Shown piece after piece: positions 1 through 14,600 of a stretch of DNA of 64,000 nucleotides; position 1 is the first letter of the stretch; each line of letters opens with the position of its first letter. This DNA comes from Acridotheres tristis (Eukaryota; Chordata; Aves; Passeriformes; Sturnidae): contig CM072884.1 of assembly GCA_037013685.1 (NCBI GenBank), forward strand, positions 104,955,548-105,019,547. The letters run 5' to 3'. Under the pieces are notes generated by a model, which worked only from the letters and a program-made list of their open reading frames with translations, was not told the origin of the DNA and did no database searches. The position numbers and the translations under genes are program-made.

Positions 1-477
1 CCAAGCAAAAGTGTTGATTTCTCTTTTCTGCAAAGCTAACCTTATAATTATTTTTTTAGAAGCCAAGTATCTCTTATGAGAACAGAAATCCCATTTCTGG
101 TCTAATGCTTAAAGTCAAGAGAAATCAACAAGTATTTATAGATTAGTATGAAAGTAAAAAACAAGGACAGAAGACAAGCAAAAAATGCATTTGCTAAAGG
201 AGATTCCATACCATACATTTTCAAAACGTTCAGAACAAGTTTAGCTACTTTGTTAGGAATTTAATCTAAAAACAAACTATACATATAAATATGCTTATGC
301 TTCCATAAAAGAAAAAAATATACCAAGGCACTTAATGTTTTTATAGTTGGCAAAAATTGTTTCTACTGACAAACTTGTTCCAATAAAATGCTCAAAGCAG
401 CTAATAAAGCTTTTCATTGCAGTTTAGAGAGGAAAGTTAAAGTTTATCACTGGAACCACAAGCAGGAACACAGCAGG

Positions 478-590
478 CTATGAGTGGGAAGGGACCCAGA
501 GGATCCTCAATCCCCACTCTTATGTGAATGGTCCCAAATGGGATTAGAGCTCAACCAAGGGAGCTGACCTCCCTTAGCTGAAGTGCAATT
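478..590. repeat. Possible degraded interspersed repeat
   Basis: The GAAGGGACCCAGAGGATCC segment and the downstream AAATGGGATTAGAGCTCAAC resemble wording found in avian CR1-type or LTR repeats, in a locally GC-richer patch. The family is not certain. Confidence 0.3.
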
Positions 591-811
591 AATGCAATGT
601 AATCAATAAAATGAACTTTTCATCTTCACAACAACAGCTTCATTTGGAATTGCATACATCTAATAATCATATGAAATTTGTGCAGATTCCTAAATATGTG
701 TTAGGCTAGGTAATAGTCATGATTTTATCCACCACTTGTGTGAGAAACACAATGGGCAGTAACTGAATCCTCATCAGAAAAAGCAGGCTTGGAAATCTGA
801 TGAACTTTATA

Positions 812-903
812 GTTTGGGTTGTTGGGTGTTTTCGGTTTGTTTTTTTTTGTTTTGTTTTTGTTTTGGGGTGGTTTTTTGTTTTGTTTTGTTATGTTTTTGT
901 TAA
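812..903. repeat. G/T-rich low-complexity tract
   Basis: The plus strand is made almost only of G and T, with GTTTT-type units. Confidence 0.9.
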
Positions 904-1621
904 AAGAAGTACTATCTATACAGATATATAAATAATGAAGCACAGAAAATGGTCAGGATATATTCCTTCTGCACAAATTAATTTTTAAACTGTGTGTAAT
1001 TCTAGATTTCAAATAATATATAATGCAATAAGAAATCGCACCCAGACACATCATATTTCTGCAGCAAGATATATTTTTTCCACTGTGGAAAAAGGGATAA
1101 CTTGATCAGTGGTTTTCACAGGTAATATTTTTTTTTTTTTCTGTCTATAGCAATACTTCATGGTATATATCCATATGTTACAGTGTAAAAAAAAAAATGC
1201 TTTAACAGTTGAGTGAGGTAAATGATATCAGGTTTGTAGAGATCTGTGATGATCTATGTTGTCTGCATTTGTTTGAAAATTCTTCATCTGAAAATCCTTC
1301 CTTCTCTAGATCAGACACTGAATTGTCGCGTGTGACAAGTATTTAGCTGAGGACTCCCAACGACACTTTGTCTGAGGAACAACTACTAAGTATAGTTTTT
1401 CCTAATGATCAGCATTTTCTCTGCTTTCTCTCATGCTTAAATAAATATTTTACAGAAGAGCACTGGAAAATCTTGGACTCAAGACCTATGAAAAATGGTG
1501 CCTAGACTAATTTCAGATCTGTTGTAATATCTCTCAAAGAAGTATAATAACCAAAAAGATTCTAATAAAAATAGAAAGAAAAAGAGTTTCTTGAGAGGTA
1601 TTTCAAATTGTTTTCTCAATC

Positions 1622-1650
1622 TCCCCTCCCCCCCCAAAAAAAGGCAAAAA
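1622..1650. repeat. C-run followed by A-run
   Basis: A pyrimidine-rich CTCCCCTCC stretch ends in a C-run that passes directly into an A-run. Confidence 0.85.
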
Positions 1651-4264
1651 AATCCAAAACCAGGCTGTTTTCTGAAATAAGGAAAACAGAGAAAGAATTG
1701 AGGAAAAGTACATCAGTATGGAATTCTAAAATTGTAACACTGTAAAATGTCTACAAGGATAAAAAACACTCCTTGGAGGCAAACGTGGTTTTTGACTTTT
1801 CAAAAAATACATATAAATACTGTTATATTTCATGTCTACTACTTCTGTCAGTGTTGTTTTCTCTCCAAAAGATAACTGGCCACCCTTGCTTATCCTGCAT
1901 ATCAAATGAAAAACAGCTATCAAATCAGTGGAATTAGCTGTAAATGGAACATGAAACACTTAGAAGTGGGCAACTACTGACTTAATGCTTATGGCACATT
2001 CTTTGTATTAAAAACCAAAACCAAAGTAGCGTTTCAAAGATTATTATACTGATTATTCATCCCATAATAAACCCCAAATTTAAGTAGACAGATCCTACAG
2101 CACTAAGAATATTCCCAAAATTAAATAATCCACTTAAGACAAACAAGAATAGAAATCTCTGATTCTTATAAATGGTATTGGTAGGTAACCAAATAGCAAA
2201 ACCTGTGAGTGTTCTTGTTTATGAATTTATATGAAATCTCTTTGAAATGCCTAAAAAAGTGAGAAGAAATTGAATTTTAGGGTGTTGCATATATTATATG
2301 GGTAACATAGTTATTAATATAGATATCTGATATAAGTTGTGATGGCTGTTTCTAACCATATTTTTTAAGAGAATGAAAAACAATGAGGACAGGCTGAATC
2401 AAATTGTTATAGCCATATAATGCTAGGAAGACTATTCTTAGGAAAAAAAGCTGCTTGAATATGAATCCAGTTTCATTCTTAAATCAAAACTTGTTCTTAA
2501 TAAAGTATTTAATGAGTATGTAACACAAAATTGATTAGCTGCAGTTAGAGCAAAACACAGAGTAATTTACTGACTAAAAACTTCAACCAAAACTCATTGT
2601 GGTGGTGCATCCCTCCCTCCCCCTTGGGCTGCACAGGAATCTCAGAAATACTCATGGGCTTTGGCCTTGAGCTCATCACAAACATTGCGTGCTCCCATTA
2701 ATTTATGTTGGCTAACGAGCCAACTGTTTCTTAATTAGCAGTCTTGGAAACTCATTTTTCTTGCCTAAACTAATGAAATAATGACCTGAGCAGAACAACA
2801 GTTCTGTTATCCAACCTTTAAAGAAAGTTACTGACCCAAATTGTGGCCAAGACAGAAAGTCACTATGACTAAAACCGATTCTCTCATGCCCCTGGGAGCA
2901 GCAGTCCTAAGCTGAGACCAGTTGAGCTCTGCAGGACCACAGCAGGATGTGAACAGCAACCTCCCTCTGTGTGTGAGCCCTCTCAGAGGCACTGAACTCT
3001 CAGGTTTGCTGTACTTTGGAGAGCACTGACCAACACCACTGAAAAATGACATGAGATGTTTAAATTTTTAATGACCACTGCATCACAGGTAGCTGGGAAT
3101 CAGTCAGGAATTCATCTCACACACTGCTTTGAAAAATGATCAGAAACTTCTGCATGTAATAATCCTGGTCATTGTTATGGACTAATATATAAAGAAAAAA
3201 ATCGCTCTGGACCCATATGTTGTCCTCTAGACTCTCTTCCTCCTCCTTTGCTTTCTGTTGCACATAGACAAATTGCACCTAGATAAAATGATAGGAATTT
3301 TAATCTCTGTACACTTCACCATCTTCTGGTGGGATGTGGGGGCTAAAAGACCCCAAGGACTCTCAAGATTTAAGTGAAAGTAAAAATCCTCTGATCCTCA
3401 GAAGCCTGGAAAAAATGAGCTATTCCTGGCAAATGCATGAATTAACTCAAAGAATTTAAACCGTGAGCTTGTAGCCCCTCCAGGGTGAGAAAGTGAGGGG
3501 ACAAAGCATTCCTCATCTGCTATGCATTATATTCCTAAAGGGAGGAGAAGGATTATTTGTGTATTATCAAATTCTCCAAGAATGTTTCTATTAATATATA
3601 AATTAATATATACATAAATAAATTCTGAGTTTTAGAAATTAGTTGGGCAGCTTTAGAAAGTAGTTCTATAGGAAACACTTAGGGTTGATTCTAACACTCT
3701 TATTTATATTATGTATTTCCTTCCTTCAGAAACTGCTTGCCCTACTGTAAAAGATAAAGAATGTGGCTCTGGACATTCAGAGCTTTTAAACTCAAAGACA
3801 TAAAATTTTAAAGAAACATTTTTTATTAAATGCAAATTTAAGTTCAGAGTATATTTCTCATTTTGAACACCTCCTTTGCAGGATTACAGCTTCAGAAAAT
3901 ATTCACATTATTCACTCTTTGACTATGCTTCCTATCATCTAAGTATGAAACCACTGCTTATTCTTTCAGTTCCTCCAACTTCCTCATTACAAAATCTATT
4001 TTATATGTCTTTGATTCCAAAATTATGACTGTTAAAATGTTAAATGATAAAATGGTCATTTCAACAATCATGATTATATTTTCTCAATAGATGAGTTATG
4101 ACAGAATAATTCAGGCATTTCTGGTAATAAAACTTATAAGATAAATTGGTTCAGATCACTTGTTATTATAATGTTAACAATTTCCTTGTTCCAAATGAGG
4201 CTAGCACTTCCATTTTATTAAGTATTTAAAAAACCTCTTTGTAAATGAATCTTGGGTAAGAATG

Positions 4265-4341
4265 ATTTTTTTTTTGTTTGCTTTGTTTGTGGTTTTGCTT
4301 TTTTTTTTGGGGGGGGGATGTTGTTTTTGGGGGGTTTTTTG
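4265..4341. repeat. G/T-rich tract with G9 and G6 runs
   Basis: T runs are interspersed with G; two pure G runs of nine and six bases (near 4309-4317 and 4329-4334) are separated by 11 bases. Confidence 0.9.
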
Positions 4342-5810
4342 CTATTTGTCTGAAAATCCACACAGCTTAAGCTTATGATAAATCTGAAAAACTGCAGGTT
4401 TTGCTTGCTCGGTTGAGACAAGTTAGATTTGTAGTAGTTGATTTTCTCTGTGGTTCCATTTCTACTGCATATGTTTCCACCTGGATGAATTGACCTGTCC
4501 TTGCAACTGCAGTTTTGAGATGCAGCAGATTATTAGGTCATTAAAAGTCAATGGAGCTTAGGCAATGTATATGTTGAGGAGAAAAGCCAGAGCCAGGCAA
4601 TATTGATGAAAGCACATTCATTACAAAGGAAGGAAAATGTTGAAGCTATTGACAGGAAAGTGGTAAAAGAAAATTAATTTCAACTACTCTACCAATATAC
4701 ATCTGGTACAAATAAAGACTGAAAGACACAAAGAACTTATTGGCATTAAAGCAAAACTTTGCACCTTGGGTTCTCGAGTGCAGATGTTAAGACAACTGAA
4801 AGACAGTGAAAAAAACTGCAATCAAGTGACTTGGGGAAGAGACTAAGACTGGGAACTCTGAGGACAGGTAAGATGATATTAAGACTTAAGAGACAGGAAT
4901 CAAGGCTGCCAGTTGTCCATAATGATAAAACTTGCTAAAAAGAGAAAATCTGTTTCATTTTGCATACATGGTCAAGTGAGTCGGTGCTTTGCAGAAAGAT
5001 TTTTTCCTTAGCTTACTTTCTTCAACACACCTGTGCTTGGAAGAGTATAAAATAATGTTTTGCTTAGTAGCTACTTGATTCAAAATGTATCAAAATATAC
5101 CTGCTTTTATAAGGTCTCCAGGGAAAAATTTCAGTCTCTGTTTATTTAAGGGTTTTAATTTTGTTGATTTTTTTCCGTTCATAAAATGTATTGCTGTTTG
5201 TAGCATTGCTGATGACAAGACATCAGTATTTTCCTCTCTAAGGAAGGCACTTCCCATTCCCACTCAAACAATTAAGAACCCTGGCTCCAGACAGAATATG
5301 ATTTGGTGTAAATCAACTGACTGTGACCGAATGAATTACTTCCACCATAAACCTACAACTAAATTATGATTTCTTCCTGTTGAAAGGGCTAGTATACCTA
5401 CCATTCTTCAAACCCCTTTCCTGATGAAAGGCCTGGGCACATTTTAAGGGGATGTATATTTCAGTTGCTGTCATGTCATGCAGTAGACTGTGAGATCATT
5501 TGGCCTCTTTGCAATACATAAATAAGACTCCACTCTACATAAAGGTGAAATTTTCACCCCAGGATAAGTTTTCAGTATTAACTTAGGACTCTTCTCAGAA
5601 CTGTCCAACTCTAAGTGATAACTGGGTCCTGATGAAAGTATGTCACAGGTCAAGAAGTCTGGGGACTTTTCCCAGTGTTGCTACCAACAACATAACTCCA
5701 GGCCAGCAGATTCAGCTTATCTGAGAAATTTCTAGTGTTTTGTACTGTCACATACAGACAAAAAAAGGAAAAGGTAATTTTATCCACTAATGAGGATCAG
5801 ACCACCTTAA

Positions 5811-5853
5811 AATTTGAATTGTGTATTGTGAATTCAAATTGTGAATTTGAATT
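5811..5853. repeat. AATTTGAATT direct/inverted repeat cluster
   Basis: AATTTGAATT at 5811-5820 is followed by AATTCAAATT at 5831-5840, GTG, and AATTTGAATT at 5844-5853. The last two are a perfect 10-bp-arm hairpin. Confidence 0.9.
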
Positions 5854-7430
5854 GTCACAGTGTAATTCAGTAGCATGAAAAATACACAAGATTGAATAGA
5901 TAATGGTCATGATTATTTAATTTTAATTCTTAAAATGCAAATTTTAAATGCAGTAATTACTAAAGTAATATCTACTTTGAAGGAGACTGCTCTGTGGAAG
6001 ACATTTTAAAGATCTTTAAAGATCTTTAACATCTCTTCTAACCTAAACCTTTCTGTGAAATGTTCTATGTTCTAAATTGCATTCTCAAAAGTCTCCATGT
6101 GGAGAAAAACTATTAAATGTATAAACAGAAAACCTGAATGCAAACAGGTAAATTATTTCTCAGCAAAGAGAAATGTAAATGGATTGTCCAAAAATATACT
6201 GAATTATTTCTTTAGCATGTTGTACAAGAGATTGAGATAGCAATATAGACTGCACCTCATTTCTCTCTGGCAAAAGACAAATGAATAAACAAACATCAAA
6301 AGGTATCCAGCTAAAATACAAATGGAGATTTCAAGATTAAGATTATAGAAATGCAGGCCAAAAGCAAAAAGTGGGGAAAAAAATCTAGGGTTTGGTTTTG
6401 TTTTTTTTTTTTCTTCTACTTTCATATATACTTCATAGTGAAGTCTACAGCCTTATAGTTAAAAAAAAAGAAGCATGAAAATGTATAAATGTGGCTCCAT
6501 AATTCTGGAAGAAAAGGTAGCCTTCTCTTTCCAGCATCCCATTCACTTGTTATTTCTTACTCTTTTTTCCCCCCTATTCTCTCTTCTGCTACTACTGTCA
6601 GCAAAATCTGTGTTACTCAGACCATAAAAAACCCTCCAGTCTTCTCAATAAGAATATTTAACTTTGAAACTCTTTTTATATTTTCACATAATGCAATATC
6701 AAAATGTCTTCAAAAGCATCAACAGCCTCAGCAATTAACTTCAACGAGATACATCTCCAGGATAATTTTTTCTTTTGAGAAATAAAGATTCTGAGGCAAG
6801 AGCCAATTAGTGGATATACGACAGAGTTTCTGTGAAGTTGAAGTTGAGGTCCTGGAGATTTCAGAGTATTTAACAACATGTGTTGAATCGTGCTATTAGA
6901 GTTGGAAGGAATTATTAAAATAGGTGGTTTTGCAAACTCATCTAAAATCTTAGTAGTGAAATTTGCTTGAATAAGCTGAATACCCATTCACGGCTCTTAT
7001 GCGGTTTATCCATTTTGCATTTAAACTCTCCCAAAATATATTCTAGTTTCTATTAAAGCAGCTCTCCGTCTTCAATGGAAACCACTGCAATGAATATACT
7101 TTCAATTTAAAATTAAAAGCCAACCAAAAGCATGTTACAGAAAAGGATCGAGTGATTTAATGTTTGGGGTTTTTTTTAATAATTCTGTAGTGTAACTCCC
7201 TTGCTTGTAACTACATACTCTGAATAATAAATCAAAAGCTGTGAATCAGTCAAAATTATAACCAATCACCTCACAGTAGATTTTTTTCTCCTGTTCTGAA
7301 TGCAGAGCTTCAGGTTTATAAACTGTTTTTCAGTAAAAGTTAGAACTTTTAAAACAGACTTTTCTAAAAAAGAAGCAGTTGCATCATTGTTCAAATTTGA
7401 AATTAAGAAACTCTTGTTAAGTGTGCTTTA

Positions 7431-7486
7431 AAAAAAACACAAACACAAAGCCAAAACAAAACAAAACAAAAAAAACCCACAAAACA
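7431..7486. repeat. A/C-rich low-complexity tract
   Basis: Almost only A and C on the plus strand, mostly AAAAC units; complementary in type to the G/T tracts elsewhere. Confidence 0.88.
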
Positions 7487-8576
7487 GATGGAACTTAAAA
7501 TAGCACTGAAACTAGTTAAAAGTACCTAAAAATAACTTAAAAGGAAAAAAAAAACAGTCAAGTTAAAAGTGTGTTATTGAAAGTATGTACAGTTGTCTGT
7601 TCAAAAATACATTCACCAGCCATGTAATCAGGAAATGACTGGTAGAGCATTTCCACGTCTCCAATAGGAAAAGAAAATCACAGAAACCTTCCACTTTAAA
7701 AGTAATGCAAATCAAGTTTACTCCTTAGAAAACAGTTTTGCTCTTAAATATTTCCAACCAATTATAGATACATTCATGATTATGACATTATCAATTTATT
7801 CAGTTAATAGATTCAATCTGAATAAAGAGTAGATATGTTTTATCTAGAAATTTTAACTATGAAAAACATGATAACCTTTCTTATAGTCAGTAAGGAATAC
7901 ACTAACAGATCACATGGGAAATTCCATGTTACATTTCTAGTGTCCCTTGTTAAACAGGCTTTACAGTTGTTTTAAGGGGAAAAAATAGTTGATAAAGATT
8001 TACATAAAAATTAAAGGTTTCTCTTGTACGTTTTTTAAGATAAATTAAAAGCAAAAGGTAAAAAAGAGATGAGAAAGTCAATAAGTAATCGCTTTTTATG
8101 ACAAATTAAAGAATTGTCATTACCCATTAGGAGTGGAAAAAACCCCACCTTCACTAGTGAATGCAAACAGGAACTGGTACATTTCCAGGACGTTTGGAGC
8201 AGAGGCAGCTGAAAGCCTGGAATCACACTTCCTGGGCTGATTCCTGCTACTTGTCAGCTACAAGCAGCTGGGACTGGTTGTAAGTTTAGCTAACAAATGG
8301 TCTAGATGTGGTTTAGCATGCTCTAAATCCTGCCATTATTGAAGAGGCAGAAGACAGAAGCCCTCCTGGTGAGACTGATCATGAGTTGTGCTTCTGCCCA
8401 GAGACTGTTTAGACTGGGAAAGCTGTGGTCTCATGGTTATGCAAAGATCGCCTGCTGACAAAAAGAAGCATCCTGAAAAGAATTTGTGTCAGAGAAGAGA
8501 ATGGGATTTGGAAATAAGGTGGAAAAGATGCTGACTAGAAGAAAGATCCTGGAAGTAAGAAAAGATCCTGTAGATC

Positions 8577-8860
8577 AGAGAATTATAGAATATCTCAAAT
8601 CAGAATGGATTGGTTCCATCTCCCTGCTGCTCACAGGACTACATATAACTAAATCATATGACTAAGAGCAACATCCAGACTCTGCTTGAACTCTTACAGG
8701 CCTGGTGCTATGACCACTTCACTGGGGAGGCAGTTCCACTCACTGACCACCCTCTCAGTGAAAAGCCCTTTCCTCATGTCCACTCTGAACTTCCCCTGAT
8801 GCAGCTTCACATCATTTCCTCCTGTGCTGTTGCTGGTAAACAGAGAGGTGTGTGGAGACA
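8577..8860 (-). mobile_element. CR1 LINE 3' fragment, minus orientation
   Basis: Reads as the reverse complement of a CR1 3' region: AGAGAATTATAGAATAT (degraded 3' tail), then CAGACTCTGCTTGAACTC, CACTTCACTGGGGAGGCAGT, CTCAGTGAAAAGCCCTTTCC and CCTCATGTCCACTCTGAACT. It differs in subfamily from the copy at 10.7 kb. Edges are approximate. Confidence 0.8.
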
Positions 8861-10724
8861 AGTAGCAGGTGATGCCTAAGAATTTTGGGCAGTGATGTCC
8901 AACATCTGTAAAGGCAAAGCAGTGGCAGAGCTCAGCCTGATGGCTGGACCAGCAGCAACCTCTCTGCCCTGGCAGGGAAATTGAGAATTCATAAGCTCAG
9001 CTCTGGGGAAAACCAAATGAATGTGTGTGTGAAATAAAGTTGACTAAAAGCTCTGATATATTGGAAACTAGATCCACTACAAGTTATCACTTACCCATGA
9101 GAGTACTAACATTTTTAACAACAAAAAGTCTTGAACAAAAACATTAAAAAACCCAACAAAACAAACATAAACAAAGAAAAATGAGTTAGAACTGCTGCTG
9201 GTGTCTACATACAAAGCAGTGACAGGAAACAACTGTCATCTTGACAGACCTCCAGGCTCAGACAAGAAGCCATCTATTTTCCAGACTGTTATTGAAAATA
9301 TAAAAAATTATAAACACACTTGAAACTGTTTGCTTCATCATTTTTCAAACTGTTCCTTGAACACACAGCATGCAGGAGAGCCCCCTAAGAAATCCAAAAG
9401 ACTTGCACTTAGCTTGATTTTTCAATCTCTCCTTTTCCTTATTCTGACCTCTAGTGGCAAATTTTGCTATTTTATTATGCTTAGTCTAAATCCTGGGGAT
9501 TTTACTTAGCTTTATAGAAACAGTTCCTAGTTTTTTTGAGTTTCTATTTAAATGAGAACATATAATTCCAGGCTAACACTTGGAACTATCATTATACTTG
9601 TTGTCTAAAATATATCCATCATGATCTAATGACTAAATATGTAGATAATTCAGTGTTTCTGAAGTTTCTCGAATTCTACTTTAAATTATGCCATAAATCT
9701 CCCCAATGTTGACACAATGGGATATTTTCTATGATAATTATCCTACATTAGAAAAATTAACAAAACTAGAACTAAACTTCTATTTCACTGTATTTAACTG
9801 TCTTGCCTCTCCAAAAGAGAACTTTACCATAACGTAAACAGGACACTATTTAGATCACAGCTTCTAAGTAAAAGAAAGATCTGGTTTAGTACAAAGGAGA
9901 GCAATTAAACAATCCTGTGATGCTGTACCACTAAATTCTGTGGCACAGACAAACCCTGAAGAGTCCCAGAAAGGAAGTCTCAGAGCAGTTTTAAAGAAGT
10001 TAAATTGCTGGCAGAAGACCAAGAGTGTGCCAAATTAAGGGTCTAGAAAACCACCATTCTCAAGGGCAAAATTGACAGAAGGGTTCCGTATTGTGAGAAT
10101 AAATTCAGCTTAATTTTATAAGGAACTTTTAATGATTTTCAAGTTAATTATTGTAGTTATGAACTTACTGACAAAGTCCCATACAGAAACTTGGTAAAAT
10201 GCACATTAAAAAACCCAGACAACTCATGCAAACTGCATTACAATACTTCTGTAAACACAAGTAATGAATGGATGGTTAGGAATTTCTCACAAACTAATAA
10301 TGACAAGGTTGAAGCCTGAGGTGAAGGCCCTAGTTCTTAGGACCCAAATGAAATAATTATGAACCAGCAAATACTGTCCCCATTTACCACTGCTTCATCT
10401 CAAATTATTTCAATTCAAATACGCTGAATCTTATCAGTTGAAATGTTAAAGAGTAATTCTACACAAAAACCGTATTTCATAAAATGTGTAATGAAGAAAA
10501 CATAACTCCTGCCAAAAGAACAAAACTCTACAATCATAGAGATCAGTGGGCTTGATTTTGAATAGATAATTTAAGGCAGCCAAACTCAGACTCACCTTTC
10601 TGACAGGACCTGTCAGGAGCTTATTTACAGAACTACCAGTCTCAAAATACTCACAGATTTTGTTCATCCCCATTTTTTCAATGATTATATTTTGAGCACT
10701 CTTTTTTTTCAGTAGGAATAGAGC

Positions 10725-11607
10725 TTACCCTCAATCAGTATGCAGGTGACACCGAGTTGGGTTGGCATATTGATCTGCTGGAGGGTGGAAGGTCCTGCAG
10801 AAGAATCTGGACAGGCTTATTGATGGGCCAATTGCCTGAGGTTTAACAAGGCAAAGTGCCAAGGTCTGCGCCTGGGTCACAACAAGCCCAGGAAAGTCTT
10901 AAAGCTTGGGACAGAGTGGCTTGAAATCTGCCCAGAAAAAAAGGACCTGGGGGTGCTGGTCAACAGCAGCTGAGCATGAGCCAGGTGTGCCCAGGGGGCC
11001 AGGAAGGCCAATGGCACCTGGCCTGGATCAGCAATAGTGTGGCAGCAGGACCAGGGCAGGGATTGTCCCCCTGTGCTCAGCACTGGTGAGGCCACACCTC
11101 AAACCCTGTGTGCAGTTTTGGGCACCTCACTACAAGAGAGGCATTGAGGGGCTGGAGTGAGTCCAGAGAAGGGCAATGGAGCTGGGGAGGGTCTGGAGCA
11201 CAAGTGTGATGAGGAGCAGCTGAGGGAGCTGGGGGTGCTCAGCCTGGAGAAAAGGAGGCTCTGGAGAGATCTTGGAGACCTTATCACTTCTACAACTATT
11301 TGAAGAGAATTTGTAGTGAGGGGGAAATTGGCCTCTTCTCCCACATAACAACAGATAGAAGAGGAGGAAATGGCTTCAAGTTGTGCCAGGAGAGGTTCAG
11401 ATTGGACAGTGGGAAAAGTTTTGTTGCTGTACAGGTTATCAGGCACCAGAACAGTCTGCCTAGGGAAGTGGTAGAGTCACCACCCTGAAGGAATTTCAAA
11501 GACCTGTAGATGAGGGGCTTAGAGATAGTTTTGTGGTGGACTTGTCAGTGTTAGGGTAAATTTGACTCACATTTAAGTGTCTTTTCCAAACTAAATGATT
11601 CTATGAT
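10725..11607 (+). mobile_element. CR1 LINE 3' fragment, 5' truncated
   Basis: About 880 bp of avian CR1 in sense orientation. It runs from sequence like GCAGGTGACACCGAGTTGGG, through GTCCAGAGAAGGGCAATGGA and TCAGCCTGGAGAAAAGGAGG, to the canonical end CTAAATGATTCTATGAT. This covers the end of ORF2 and the 3' UTR; the 5' part with endonuclease and most of the reverse transcriptase is missing, as is usual for CR1 copies. The reading frame is broken. It lies antisense to DMD in intron 9. Confidence 0.93.
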
Positions 11608-14600
11608 ACCATAACATAAAAAGTTTCTTTTCCAGGTACAGTGTTTCACAATTTATTTTTTTTACCTTCATCCCACTTAAGGCTGTATATTTTATGTTCT
11701 GTGGACATAGTACAAATGAAAGCAGTGAGATAGGAGTTTTGCCTGGGATCAATAATCTGATAAACCAAAACACAGCATTCTTAGTCAGGTGTTCAATAAG
11801 ATAAATCAATAACACAAACCCCAGTGCTTTCATGAATATAAAGAGAAAACAATGAGTAGTTTTAGATAAGGATTTTGAAATGTCTCAGAAAATTAACCTC
11901 AGGAACCTTTTATTTGTACGTTAAGCTGGACATTTGTAAGTGAAGCCTTATTACAGAGAATGTACAGAAGACAAAATACACACCTGCAAATTCAGGTAAG
12001 CCTTTTGTAGTTACCAAGCAGTAACTACTATCCAAAAAACTGTCAACATAAATATTTTCTGTTGGACCTTTTTTAGTGTCCATTCAGGAAATTCAAGGAT
12101 TCAGGTTTGAGAAGTTGATTCCTGTCCCAAGATCTTCATGAGTTTATGAACACTGTCTTAGTAAACATGGCAAAGGAGGAAAACTTTTCTTGAATTTTAG
12201 CAGAAAATCTCTATTCATGTTACCTCTGGCATTTGAAAATGCTTCACTGGTTCAACCAGAAGTGGTAGAATTCTGACTGAACAAGAAGGGAGAGGGTGAA
12301 CAGGTTTGCAATCCATTGTCTTTGGATTTGGAAAATGTCACAGTTTAAAAAAGCAAAATTTGTCTGGTCACAGTTAGCACAATGGAAATACTAGGTCTTG
12401 CACGTACCCTCCTGAGTGATAGAGTAAGAATTAGAAAGGAAGGGTGAATTTGAAGGTGCACAAGTTGTGGAGCTACTAGGAAGAGTGAAGATAAGGAAAG
12501 TGAAATGAAGTGAAATGTGACATAAAATAATAGACAAGGGGAGAAGATAGAAGAGAAAGAATTTGAAAAATGATGGTGTGAAAGCAAATGTTATTCCTTC
12601 TTGCCAATATGGAACTCAGAGAATCACAGTTCATACCTCTTAAAATTTCTGACAACTGACATATGAAGCAAATGTATGACATGTATAAAAAGTCATATTC
12701 GGTCAAATTTGCTGGATCTTGATCAAAATCTTTGGAAAGAGGTCTTATTTAATTATGATTATTTTGGGGATATTATAATATTCAAGTCTTATAAGCTGAA
12801 AGTTTGCAGAGATTGAAAAAGAATGATTTCATTATTTCAACAGAAGATCAAAATAATTTGTGAGACTTTCACATCCGTGATAGCACTGAAAACACCATGG
12901 AAATTGGCAGGCAACAGCCAACTAAATCTAATAAACTTTTCGTTGATAACTAGATGGAAATGAGAGTTACTTTCTTAAACTTTACAAAATCCAAGAGAAA
13001 AAAAGTTGAATTCCTCTTGAATTCTTTGTTATAGTCCCTTAGAGAAGTAAATTTTACTGAAAATGTTAAGGCAGTTGCATTATTTATAATGGTATCCAAA
13101 AATCATAATATAGCTGGCAGAAAATTGAAAGACTACTAAGAAATGAAAAGGAAATAATATTTATTTTATTTAGTTAAAATAGATGGGATTAATAAATTAT
13201 ACCAGCCTCATGTATCTGGAGAAAAATTATCAACCACTATTAACCAGAATTATAAACTTGCTTTAATAGATAGATAATAGCTCTTCTTTAAGAAATACAT
13301 AGCTAAAGGCAAAAAAACTCCACTGACTAAGAATTCCATATATTGATTTGCGATGTTAATTGCTATTATTTGTAATCCAAGTTTATCTTGATTATGATGA
13401 GAATTTGCCTGGTGGTTTTCCCAAAGGATTCTTAAGTGAAGGCTTTCCATTTGTTAATATTTGTTGTGGCTGTAGCACAATGTGGCTCAGATTCTGGTTA
13501 GGTCTTCAGCTTCTGCCAAATTGGTAGAATTATAATAAATTGTATTAATTATTGCATAAAAGTGTAGTAGATGAAGTTTCAAAATTCAGGAAGAAGAGTT
13601 CTGAAAACTGGAATACAAGATGCAGACTGAATGATCAAATTATATCTCAGTAAATTTCAGCTACCAGGCTTTGTAGAAATGACTTCATTTATTTCAGTTT
13701 ATACATTATTTTTGATGGTAGATATGCTTACAAAGCCTGCAACTGATCACAATAAAAGCACCCCAAGAAAAAGAAAAAACCTGTCCTATATAGTAACTTT
13801 TTATTACTCTAAGATGTCTGTTTAGTGTCTAAGTAGAACAAAAGAGTTACCATAGTTTTAAGCATCTTGTTTCAAAGCTGTGTGACTCATCACTGCCATA
13901 CATTTAATGTTAGAATAATGTAGCAGGGCTCATGCTTGTGTGTGCAGGGTTTCTGTCCTGGAGTATTTAAGGGAAGTCATTATTCAATAAAATACCTGTC
14001 ACTTGAACAGTGGATTTGAACACACAATGTTGAATAGAAGTATAATTTTGCAATAGATTTTTAGATGTTGGACAGAATTAAGCACCCAGAGGCAAACTCA
14101 AACTGTAGCACCACATACACACAGATCTTTTCTCCCTGAAGTAATGAAAGGAAAGCACACTGCAGTACACAATATGACCTTTGGGTCTCATACTTGTCAG
14201 AAGTTATAAAACTTCAACTACAGAAATTCTCATTATAAGGATTACTAGAAACAAGCTTTATTAAAACACCCCAGCTATTTAAAAGTAAAAAATAAAATAA
14301 GTAAAAATCAAATATAACCCCTTAACCTCAGTACCAGCAAGATGCCATTTGTGATAGAAATAACCAGCTGTTGTAATCTAATAAGCCAGGGTTAAATTTA
14401 ATGTTTGTTTCACCTTTTTTTTCTAACTACAGTAACCTTCTGAGAAATGCCATCACTTGCTATTTTCTTTAATATGAAGGGTTAGAAAAAGAAAGAGAAA
14501 GCTAATGGCTTTTTTTTTTTTTAATAACTAAACCTGAGGGTGTAATATAATAGATGCCAAATACAGCTTATGTTAGATTTGTTCTTCTAATACTTTTTTA

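Noticed and set aside
11099..11499. Overlapping frames on both strands
   Set aside because: They lie inside the CR1 fragment and do not correspond to an intact ORF2.
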